Shown: piece after piece, positions 31,918-38,143 of the stretch
Numbering within the stretch: the stretch's first letter is position 1
Layout of the letters: each line of letters starts with the position of its first letter
Virus record (IMG/VR): IMGVR_UViG_3300020463_000003
Location: 1 to 38,245 of that record
Strand: one strand, 5' to 3'
From: a virus
Length of the DNA stretch: 38,245 nt
Notes under the pieces: generated by a model
What the model saw: the letters and a program-made list of their open reading frames with translations, nothing else
Told to the model about the DNA's origin: nothing
Databases searched by the model: none
Made by a program: the position numbers and the translations under genes

Positions 31918-32139
31918 ATGAGTCAAGCCAAGATTAGCAAATCAGTACATAATGTAAAGAGTAGTATATTTTTTTCTATGCTTGCCCTCTTAAAACCTAT
32001 TATTTTTACCTTTCTTAGATCCAAAGCAATTAGACAACTTGCACTTGATCTTGTTCGTGCCTGTGTCGAAAAAACAGATAACGATGTTGATGATAAATTA
32101 TGCGATATGTTGGAAGATGCTTTATTTCCAGGTAAATGA
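31918..32139 (+). CDS. Small conserved-type cyanophage protein, unknown
   Basis: 73 residues from the ATG at 31918. An in-frame TTG at 31906 would lie inside the hairpin, and an ATG at 31978 (MLALLKPIIFTFLRSKAIRQ) could be the true start giving 53 residues. A hydrophobic stretch (FFSMLALLKPIIFTFL) is followed by an amphipathic helix (QLALDLVRACVEKTDNDVDD). I recall similar LKPI...TDNxxDD proteins in cyanophages. No function known. The stop overlaps the next gene by ATGA. Confidence 0.6.
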   Translation: MSQAKISKSVHNVKSSIFFSMLALLKPIIFTFLRSKAIRQLALDLVRACVEKTDNDVDDKLCDMLEDALFPGK

Positions 32140-32459
32140 ACCATAAAGAATTTTTTAATATTCTTATCGGCAACCCACCTCCTCAGATAGAACTTGAAAT
32201 TGAAATAAGAAAAAGAGAGGTAAGAGAAATGCCTGATGCTGTTTTAAAAGAAATCTGTTGTGAACTTATAAAAGAAACAAAACTGCAAGATATGTTAATA
32301 ATGGCTGCCATGCAACGTATCACAGAAACAGAAACTAAGTTATTACGAGCAGAAATGGCCTTGCATCATCACCTTAAGAACCTAAAAGTAAAAAAGAAAT
32401 ATAAGACTAAAAAAACTTTACTCGACAGATTCAAGACTATATTGAGCGTGTTCAGATGA
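32136..32459 (+). CDS. Helical charged protein, unknown
   Basis: 107 residues, helical, with MNHKEFFNILIGNPPPQIEL, then a coiled-coil-like ITETETKLLRAEMALHHHLK and a Lys-rich end (KVKKKYKTKKTLLDRFKTIL). No membrane segment. Coupled to the upstream gene by ATGA. Its last 42 bases overlap a minus-strand gene tail to tail. Function unknown. Confidence 0.7.
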   Translation: MNHKEFFNILIGNPPPQIELEIEIRKREVREMPDAVLKEICCELIKETKLQDMLIMAAMQRITETETKLLRAEMALHHHLKNLKVKKKYKTKKTLLDRFKTILSVFR

Positions 32460-32639
32460 TCTTTTATCGTCCCACAAAACTTTATAATAGTATTGTTTAA
32501 CACCAACCTTATTTGTTTTTGTGAGGGCTTCTGTAATGCTTCCTTGTTTTATTTTGAACTTATTAGGAAATCCTTTTGTGAATTTTCTAATGACACGATC
32601 ATCGATGTTAAACCGTTGACCTATTAAGGTATTGGGCAT
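32418..32639 (-). CDS. Small minus-strand protein, unknown
   Basis: 73 residues, MPNTLIGQRFNIDDRVIRKF, then GFPNKFKIKQGSITEAL and YYYKVLWDDKRSSEHAQYSL. The pattern (an SH3-like small beta barrel: RV..., G.I.E., Y.V.WD.K.SEHAQ.L) looks like a real conserved phage protein rather than a shadow; the only plus-strand gene under it ends inside its last 42 bases. It fills the gap before the terminase genes and is the second place where the minus strand is coding. Confidence 0.65.
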   Translation of the reverse strand: MPNTLIGQRFNIDDRVIRKFTKGFPNKFKIKQGSITEALTKTNKVGVKQYYYKVLWDDKRSSEHAQYSLESVE

Positions 32640-32684
32640 AGTTTGATAAAAAATAGTATATTAGTTTCAACAGTCATTGTACCT

Positions 32685-32912
32685 ATGGAAAAGCCAAATA
32701 AAATAGAATTATTAGAGACTCTCCATACTGTTCTCATACAAGAATTGTTAGACAAGGTAAGAAGTGGAGATGCAAAACCAGGTGATCTTAACGTAGCAAG
32801 ACAACTTCTAAAAGATAATGGTATCGAATGTATTCCAACAGAGAAGAGTCCAATGGAAGATCTCATGTCAAACCTTCCAGACCTTGATGTGATACCTGCC
32901 CTAGAAAGATAG
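32685..32912 (+). CDS. terS: Terminase small subunit, T7 gp18-like
   Basis: 75 residues from the ATG at 32685 (MEKPNKIELLETLHTVLIQE); a TTG at 32643 would give 89. T7 gp18 has 89 residues and begins MEKDKSLITFLEMLDT, a similar start. The central ARQLLKDNGIECIPTE is typical of podoviral small terminases. It recognises concatemeric DNA for packaging. It ends one base before the large subunit start. No clear ribosome binding site. Confidence 0.82.
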   Translation: MEKPNKIELLETLHTVLIQELLDKVRSGDAKPGDLNVARQLLKDNGIECIPTEKSPMEDLMSNLPDLDVIPALER

Positions 32913-32913
32913 G

Positions 32914-34635
32914 ATGCAACCGCTTCCTGAGAAACTACAAGACTTTAGATACTTCCTAATCATAACGTGGCGTCATCTTAACCTACCAGACCCTACACCA
33001 GTTCAATTAGACATTGCTGAGTATTTACAGTACGGACCCCGTAGAAAGATCATACAGGCCTTTAGAGGCGTGGGTAAGAGTTGGATAACTTCCACCTACG
33101 TTGTGTGGAAACTACGGATGAATCCACAACTGAAGTTCCTTGTTGTCTCTGCAAGTAAAGACAGAGCAGATAATTTCTCCACTTTCACCATGCGTCTTAT
33201 AAACGAGATGCCAATATTAGCTCCCCTACGTCCAGAAGACGCTCAGAGAAACTCAAAAATTAGTTTTGATGTTGGCCCTGCATCTGCTGACCACGCCCCT
33301 TCTGTAAAGTCTCAGGGTGTTCTAGGACAGATGGCTGGTAGTAGAGCAGATGAGGTTATTGCTGATGACGTAGAGGTACCAAACAACAGCTTTACCCAAC
33401 CGATGAGAGACAAGTTAAGTGAAGCTGTAAAAGAATTTGATGCCATCCTAAAACCTAACGGTAAAATAACCTTTCTCGGTACACCACAAACAGAACAATC
33501 TTTATATCTAACCCTTGAAGAACGTGGATATACAACTCGTATCTGGACTGCACGTTATCCAGACCTTAAAAACAACTATGGGGATAGACTAGCTCCTAAA
33601 TTAGCCCAAAGCCTTCAAGAAGAGCTTGTAAAGCCTAAAGATCCTGTTGACCCAGAAAGATTCACTGCAATAGATCTCATGGAACGTGAGGCCTCCTATG
33701 GACGTTCTGGGTTCTCTCTACAGTTCATGCTAGATACTTCGTTATCAGACCAAGATAGATACCCTCTTAAGCTGTCAGACCTGATTATATCCTCAGTAAA
33801 CCCAGATCATGCTCCAGAAAAGGTAATATGGTCCTCCTCTCCCGAATATGTCATCAAAGAACTACCCTGTGTAGGCTTTAATGGTGATCATTTCTACCGA
33901 CCTGCCCAACAATTTGGTGATTGGATTGAATATACCGGCTCAGTGATGTTTGTTGACCCCTCAGGGAAGGGTAAAGATGCTACAGGTTATGCAGTAGTAA
34001 AGATGCTAAACGGTAATCTATACGTCCCTGACGCTGGTGGTCTTAATGGTGGATATAGTGACGCAGTATTAACAACTTTATCTAAAATAGCCAAGACCAA
34101 TAACGTAAATACCATTCTCGTTGAGTCAAATATGGGTGGTGGTATGTTTGCTGAACTTCTAAAACCCTTCCTTATGAGGTATCACCCCTGTGAAGTACAG
34201 GATGTACGCAATACAAAGACCAAAGAACTACGCATAATAGACATTCTTGAACCTGTAATGAACTCTCACAGACTAATTATCGACAGAAAGGTAGTGGAAA
34301 AAGACTATAGATCTAACCCCAACGAAGCTCCAGAGCGTAAGTTAAAACTACAACTCTTCTATCAAATGTCTCGTATAACAAAACATAGGGGTTCTCTAGT
34401 ACACGATGACATCCTTGATGCCCTATCAGGAGCTGTTGCCTACTGGACTGATTACATGTCTGCTGATGAAGACCGTAATATTAGATCTCGTAAAGATGAA
34501 CTGCTATCAATTCACCTTGATAACTGGGGTTCTTACCTAAACAACTCTGTTACACAAACAGCACTAGGTATGACCCCTAAACAGATAAGTAATTCTAATA
34601 CCTCTAACGATGGATTTATAAACAATTCTTATTAG
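32914..34635 (+). CDS. terL: Terminase large subunit, T7 gp19-like
   Basis: 573 residues (T7 gp19: 586). The packaging ATPase-nuclease. Walker A-like FRGVGKSW at residues 50-57; the region EVIADDVEVPNN carries the Walker B acidic residues; FLGTPQTEQSLY is the coupling motif. Nuclease acidic residues include Asp348 (MFVDPSGKGKDATG), and DDILDALSGA at 498-507. All expected motifs are present. It is the last structural/packaging gene; a non-coding block follows. Confidence 0.97.
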   Translation: MQPLPEKLQDFRYFLIITWRHLNLPDPTPVQLDIAEYLQYGPRRKIIQAFRGVGKSWITSTYVVWKLRMNPQLKFLVVSASKDRADNFSTFTMRLINEMPILAPLRPEDAQRNSKISFDVGPASADHAPSVKSQGVLGQMAGSRADEVIADDVEVPNNSFTQPMRDKLSEAVKEFDAILKPNGKITFLGTPQTEQSLYLTLEERGYTTRIWTARYPDLKNNYGDRLAPKLAQSLQEELVKPKDPVDPERFTAIDLMEREASYGRSGFSLQFMLDTSLSDQDRYPLKLSDLIISSVNPDHAPEKVIWSSSPEYVIKELPCVGFNGDHFYRPAQQFGDWIEYTGSVMFVDPSGKGKDATGYAVVKMLNGNLYVPDAGGLNGGYSDAVLTTLSKIAKTNNVNTILVESNMGGGMFAELLKPFLMRYHPCEVQDVRNTKTKELRIIDILEPVMNSHRLIIDRKVVEKDYRSNPNEAPERKLKLQLFYQMSRITKHRGSLVHDDILDALSGAVAYWTDYMSADEDRNIRSRKDELLSIHLDNWGSYLNNSVTQTALGMTPKQISNSNTSNDGFINNSY

Positions 34636-34673
34636 GTCGTACTTGTAGATAAATACCTCCCATTCTCATGAAA

Positions 34674-34693
34674 GGGGGGGACTATAGGGGGGG
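34674..34693 (+). other. G-quadruplex-type motif, G7-ACTATA-G7
   Basis: Each G7 tract can supply two G3 runs split by one G, giving G3-N1-G3-N6-G3-N1-G3. ACTATAGGG also resembles the start-site part of T7 promoters. It is 38 bases past the terminase stop in an otherwise AT-rich region. Confidence 0.6.
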
Positions 34694-34865
34694 ATAGCGA
34701 CCATAGATAAATAATAGTTAGATTATGTCAAAAGAATGTAAGTAGTAATATGCCACTGCATATTGCTGCTTAGGTAAGTCCATATTAGACACCACAGAAA
34801 AATACAAAGTCACAAGTTCCTACATAGAATAACTGCCTACAGAATTATCTACTAAGATAAATAAC

Positions 34866-34911
34866 ATAAGATCCCTATAAGACACTTCTGGGCAGTCTAT
34901 AGGGATCTTAT
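34866..34911 (+). terminator. Long hairpin after the terminase gene
   Basis: ATAAGATCCCTATA (34866-34879) pairs perfectly with TATAGGGATCTTAT (34898-34911); after a one-base bulge three further pairs (GAC/GTC) extend it. AGTTCTCTT follows, a poor U tract. It may be the last late terminator or a recognition structure for DNA processing. Confidence 0.6.
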
Positions 34912-35273
34912 AGTTCTCTTATAGATAACTATTAGATACCTATTAGTAACCTTAGAAAAGGGTCTATAAAATAATTTTGGAACAAAAATTTGAAGGGTTT
35001 ACGCATATATACAAAACTAAAAATCCCCCCTTGTATGTTGACTTTTTCTGTAGATTTAGTAGTTAGTTGCTATAAATAATTGATATAACTAGGTTTTTAC
35101 TGGACTTATAATCCAGTTAGTAGGTATTTATAGGTCAATTGTAAAGTTTTGTTTCAATATTTGTTATTTTATTTTATCGATGCCCACCACTTAGTAATAC
35201 TGATAGTCAGTACTAGTTATCTAATAGTTAACTAATAGATGTTAGTACTAAGCCCCAGAAACTAATTAATCAA

Positions 35274-35852
35274 ATGGAAACAGTATTAACTGTTGAGGAA
35301 ACTAATAAGTTAAGTATCTCTCAACAAATAGAAAAGCTATCAATGAAACTATTAGATCAGGATAGAGAAGACCTAGCTGAGTTTAATAAGATCATTGAGT
35401 TTTTAAAGCCATACGAGGGTAAGAAACTAACTAAAACAGTATTAAGGAAACTTAATATATTTTTAGATAGACCATATAAAAAGACCGAGTATGGGGAGTG
35501 TATGAATAGTAAAGCTTATTTTCCTAGACAAATATGTAATAACTCATGTTCTTATATATCTCGACTAGACTATTCCAACTCAGGGGGTAGGCAAGGTTTA
35601 GAAATACTATTAAGTCATTCTGAAAAATGCCCAGTAATAAATATTAATTTTATTATTGAAGAAAATCCTTGCTATTCAAAAACATTACAAAAACAAATAG
35701 GAAAAGCTACAAGTCTTTTAAGTTATAGAAAACATAAAGAACTAGCTAAAAGGTGGGATAAATTAAATAATGCTATGTATGAATACAAGAAATTATTTGA
35801 TGAGTTCCCTCATAAATACGCTTTATCCGAACTAGGACTGAAAGACTTTTAG
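35274..35852 (+). CDS. First early-region protein, unknown
   Basis: 192 residues. No family recognised. Visible: a helical N-terminus (ISQQIEKLSMKLLDQDREDL), a central part with several Cys (GECMNS, QICNNSCSYIS, EKCPVI, ENPCYS) that could form a zinc site, and a basic helical C-terminus (YRKHKELAKRWDKLNNAMYE). It is the first gene after the non-coding block, where T7 has host-takeover genes. A host-interaction role is only suggested by position. Confidence 0.75.
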   Translation: METVLTVEETNKLSISQQIEKLSMKLLDQDREDLAEFNKIIEFLKPYEGKKLTKTVLRKLNIFLDRPYKKTEYGECMNSKAYFPRQICNNSCSYISRLDYSNSGGRQGLEILLSHSEKCPVININFIIEENPCYSKTLQKQIGKATSLLSYRKHKELAKRWDKLNNAMYEYKKLFDEFPHKYALSELGLKDF

Positions 35853-35862
35853 ACAATCCCTT

Positions 35863-35882
35863 AAAGGGTCTACGGACCTTTT
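35863..35882 (+). terminator. Hairpin with UACG tetraloop after the first early gene
   Basis: AAAGGGTC and GACCTTTT pair over eight positions (one G-U) around TACG, giving C(UACG)G, an exceptionally stable tetraloop. It lies ten bases after the stop. A second small hairpin, CTCTT-AAT-AAGAG, follows near 35891. Terminator or RNA-processing site. Confidence 0.55.
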
Positions 35883-35957
35883 AAAGGGTTCTCTTAATAA
35901 GAGGATCTTAGTAGTTCTTTAGAGCTACGAACACTGCCCAGTTACTAATTATTAATT

Positions 35958-36110
35958 ATGTCTAACGACAAATACGACAGTGAAGCAGAATTAAAAGCTG
36001 CTAAACGTGCAGAAATTGAGAGACTGTATTTTGAAATGGAGCTTACTAATGAACAGCTACTAGCAGAATATAAAGCTCTTGATATTAAAGAAGATGAAAA
36101 GCCTAATTAA
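35958..36110 (+). CDS. Small acidic helical early protein
   Basis: 50 residues, MSNDKYDSEAELKAAKRAEI, then ERLYFEMELTNEQLLAEYKA and an acidic end. Wholly helical in appearance, no recognised family. Its stop codon sits in the loop of a strong terminator, so it is the end of a transcription unit. Isolated from neighbours by 105 and 143 bases. Confidence 0.6.
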   Translation: MSNDKYDSEAELKAAKRAEIERLYFEMELTNEQLLAEYKALDIKEDEKPN

Positions 36111-36136
36111 TTTTAGGCTTCTTTCTTTTTTTTTTA
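36099..36136 (+). terminator. Strong Rho-independent terminator in the early region
   Basis: AAGCCTAA (36099-36106) pairs with TTAGGCTT (36113-36120) over eight pairs, followed by CTTTC and a run of about ten T. It overlaps the end of the 50-residue early gene. Confidence 0.88.
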
Positions 36137-36253
36137 TTGTTGTTAGTTGCTTATTATCCTTAGCGAAACTTTAAATGGACCTTTTAAGAATTTTCTAGAT
36201 ATGAATTTTTAACAGGCTCATTTGAGTCTATTGTCCCAGAATTTTATTTAATT

Positions 36254-36457
36254 ATGAAAGTAAAAAACTTTTCAAATATCCCTATCGAATTTCTTATAGG
36301 AAGTTGTATAACTTTATCAAGTGAGGATGACGGGAGGACTATAAAACATGTGTGTGTAGACCTGGAAAAACATTCTATTATTCTTATTGATGACAATGGG
36401 GATGGAATGTATTGGGAGAGTCTGAAGCATGCTTCGATACAACTAGGAGGTAGGTAG
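36254..36457 (+). CDS. Small early protein, unknown
   Basis: 67 residues with a beta-rich pattern (FLIGSCITLSSEDDGRTIKH, then VCVDLEKHSIILIDDNGDG, MYWESLKHAS), which could be a small beta barrel. No family recognised. It begins a run of three closely packed genes that end at the integrase promoter region; the next ATG follows its stop directly. Confidence 0.65.
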   Translation: MKVKNFSNIPIEFLIGSCITLSSEDDGRTIKHVCVDLEKHSIILIDDNGDGMYWESLKHASIQLGGR

Positions 36458-36634
36458 ATGTCAGATTATCCGTACAACCTTACAGCGATAGCTACGCATT
36501 TAAGGGAGCTTGCACAGTCTATTGCCAGTAAACTAGACATCAGCGAGGATGATGCGTGGGATCTGTGCCTAGAAAAGCTAGATACAAAACTAATCCAATT
36601 AAGAAACCAGGATAAAGATGATCCAATGTCCTAA
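36458..36634 (+). CDS. Small early protein, unknown
   Basis: 58 residues, MSDYPYNLTAIATHLRELAQ, then SIASKLDISEDDAWDLCLEK. Helical; the LDISEDDAWDL segment could be a helix-turn-helix-like pair but is too short to claim. It has an AGGAGGTAG stretch shortly upstream (36444-36452), a good ribosome binding site, and its end overlaps the zinc-ribbon gene by 17 bases. Confidence 0.65.
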   Translation: MSDYPYNLTAIATHLRELAQSIASKLDISEDDAWDLCLEKLDTKLIQLRNQDKDDPMS

Positions 36635-36878
36635 CTGCAGAAGTGTTGAAACTATTTCACACCAAGCAAGGCAAAGACCTAATGCAAACTATGTTTGGAG
36701 GTCAAGAACTTGTAAAGAATGTCGTAAGACTTTTAGCACAAGAGAATACAGCTTGGAGGAACTTGCTAAATTAATTGATGAGGATGAGGAATCTGTCGTA
36801 GATTTACGCAATCAATGTGATGATCTATTACAAGACCTATCTGAATTGATAACCCAGTACAAAGTATCAAATGACTAA
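36618..36878 (+). CDS. Zinc-ribbon protein resembling the NrdR N-terminal domain
   Basis: 86 residues. CPNC (Cys4, Cys7) and CKEC (Cys32, Cys35) flank a basic segment (ARQRPNANYVWRSRT), followed by RKTFSTREYS. This matches the DNA-binding zinc ribbon of NrdR (CPxC...RRRRxCxxCxxRFTTYE), but the ATP-cone that senses dATP is absent; instead there is an acidic helical tail. Probably a DNA-binding regulator or host-transcription modulator. AGGA lies five bases before ATG. It overlaps both neighbours. Confidence 0.78.
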   Translation: MIQCPNCRSVETISHQARQRPNANYVWRSRTCKECRKTFSTREYSLEELAKLIDEDEESVVDLRNQCDDLLQDLSELITQYKVSND

Positions 36879-37008
36879 CGTAGTAAACCTTACAAAGTAC
36901 AGATATGATCGTGAAAAAGCGATTGATGAACGTATAGAAAATGCTGAGGCAAGAATTGATGAATTAAATTTATTGATTTATGCCTGGAAGATATTAAAAA
37001 AAACTTGA
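36871..37008 (+). CDS. Small coiled-coil protein before the integrase
   Basis: 45 residues, MTNVVNLTKYRYDREKAIDE, then RIENAEARIDELNLLIYAWK. One amphipathic helix with heptad spacing. The start overlaps the zinc-ribbon stop by eight bases and the stop codon lies in the -35 element of the putative integrase promoter. No family recognised. Confidence 0.6.
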   Translation: MTNVVNLTKYRYDREKAIDERIENAEARIDELNLLIYAWKILKKT

Positions 37009-37031
37009 CTTTTTAAATTAGTTTGTATTAA
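37005..37031 (+). promoter_or_regulatory. Candidate promoter of the integrase
   Basis: TTGACT (37005-37010, 5 of 6 to the -35 consensus) and TATTAA (37026-37031, 4 of 6 to the -10), spacing 15. The spacing is short. It lies about 40 bases before the integrase start, the only intergenic gap in this part. Confidence 0.4.
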
Positions 37032-37071
37032 AACTGATTCTCATTCTTAACTACTACTAAAGGAGTATTCC

Positions 37072-37956
37072 ATGCCCAGAGGAATCCCGCAGTCGAGATG
37101 CCCACGTTTATCTCAGGCTGTAAGAACTGTATATAACAGACGCAAACGTGGAACGCCTGACGCTGATTATTACATCATGCGTATGAACCATAACATCAAA
37201 GCTATAGGTGATCTGCCTGTCAGTCAGATAACAGAACCGCTAGTTAATGTTTTGATTGATTATCACAGGGAAACCTTTGATAACTCTAATAAAACTATTA
37301 ATAAAAAAGTATCTGCGTTGAAGATTACATTGGAGGAAATGTCTTCTGATGGTCATATAGCGATGATTAAATTTCCAAAAAGGTTAAAGGAAACAAAAGG
37401 TAGGACGCATTACTTTACTCAATGTATGGAAGATGATTTGTTAAGCACCTTTTTACATTGGGGTCTTTATGAACATCATGATTTTGTTAAGTGCCTTATG
37501 GATACAGGTGCAAGACTGAGTGAGTTGTTCGGATTGGAAAAAAGGTATGTGGATTTTAATTTAAATCAGATAACTTTTCCTGATCGTAAATGCGATAACC
37601 CTGTAAGTGTTCCTATGACTGATGAGGTGCAGAAGATACTACGACCTTATTATCTGAAAGCTAGACCTACTGACAAGCTCTTCCCTTACAGTAGCTATTG
37701 GCTGAGAACTATATGGAATAGGGTAAGAGATCATCTTGGCTATACAGATAAAGATTGGTATGTACCGCACCTATGTAGACATACTTGTGCAACTAGGTTA
37801 GTGCAGAGGGGTGTTCCTTTAGGTGTTGTAAAGGATTGGATGGGGCATGAATGTATTCAGGCAACCATGATATATGCTCATCACGCACCGAAACAGTTGC
37901 ATGAAGCTGTAAAGGTGCTAAATACTAAAGAATCCAGTACATCTATAGCGTCTTAG
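37072..37956 (+). CDS. int: Tyrosine-recombinase integrase
   Basis: 294 residues, a typical length for a short phage integrase. Catalytic residues visible: Arg148 (TGARLSEL), Lys173 in the beta hairpin, His233 and Arg236 (PHLCRHTCATRL), His259 (MGHECIQATM), and nucleophile Tyr268 (MIYAHHAP). An N-terminal SAM-like helical domain lies near 35-110. AAAGGAG at 37059-37065, six bases before ATG, is one of the best ribosome binding sites in the genome. It should catalyse integration at a host tRNA-Leu gene through the attP 74 bases downstream. All residues are intact, so it can be active. Confidence 0.96.
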   Translation: MPRGIPQSRCPRLSQAVRTVYNRRKRGTPDADYYIMRMNHNIKAIGDLPVSQITEPLVNVLIDYHRETFDNSNKTINKKVSALKITLEEMSSDGHIAMIKFPKRLKETKGRTHYFTQCMEDDLLSTFLHWGLYEHHDFVKCLMDTGARLSELFGLEKRYVDFNLNQITFPDRKCDNPVSVPMTDEVQKILRPYYLKARPTDKLFPYSSYWLRTIWNRVRDHLGYTDKDWYVPHLCRHTCATRLVQRGVPLGVVKDWMGHECIQATMIYAHHAPKQLHEAVKVLNTKESSTSIAS

Positions 37957-38029
37957 ATGATGTTAATGAGATGCTTACTGTTACCTACGATTTTATATTT
38001 AAGTCTTTGTTTTATCTGCGGATTAAGAA

Positions 38030-38087
38030 GACTTAAAATCCAGAGACTGTAATGGTCGTGCCGGTTCGAGTCCGGCCACTCGCACCA
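38030..38087 (+). other. attP: 3' half of a tRNA-Leu(UAA) gene
   Basis: The segment reads from the anticodon loop (GACTTAAAATCC, anticodon TAA) through a long variable arm (GAC/GTC stem), a complete T arm (GCCGG-TTCGAGT-CCGGC), the 3' acceptor strand CACTCGC, A and CCA. No matching 5' half exists here: upstream bases do not complete the anticodon stem. This is how integrases that target tRNA genes rebuild the tRNA after insertion. Host tRNA should begin GCGAGTG. Confidence 0.88.
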
Positions 38088-38131
38088 CTCTGGGAGGGTA
38101 GCAGTAAGTAACTCAAATTGTTAATTAAAAC

Positions 38132-38137
38132 AAGGAG
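38132..38137 (+). promoter_or_regulatory. Ribosome binding site of the RNA polymerase gene
   Basis: AAGGAG, six bases before the ATG at 38144, which decides the true start of the polymerase gene across the sequence break. Confidence 0.85.
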
Positions 38138-38143
38138 TTATTT

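Larger units (their letters stand above)
34636..35273. other. 638-base non-coding block: probable genome-end, packaging and early-signal region
   Basis: No ORF here looks real. Contents seen: two G7 runs around ACTATA (34674-34693); a strong hairpin (34866-34911); a smaller hairpin ACTGGA/TCCAGT (35099-35117); a C6 run near 35025; a TTGACTTTTT decamer at 35038 also found at 37005; and many CTATA/TATTAG/TAGTTA repeats near 34911-34960 and 35195-35255. In T7 relatives the concatemer junction and early promoters lie between the terminase gene and the early genes, which fits. Confidence 0.6.

Noticed and set aside
35071-35078. TATAAATA, the T4 late-promoter octamer
   Set aside because: T7-like phages do not use the T4 late sigma system, and such octamers are frequent in AT-rich DNA.
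34981-35275. Early promoter based on TTGACTTTTT at 35038
   Set aside because: No -10-like hexamer at 15-19 bases; the TATAAA at 35071 is too far. The decamer shared with 37005 is noted but does not make a promoter.
37957-38052. 31-residue hydrophobic ORF (MMLMRCLLLPTILYLSLCF...) starting at the integrase stop
   Set aside because: It has no ribosome binding site, runs into the attP core, and its hydrophobicity follows from T-rich DNA; too short to support without homologues.
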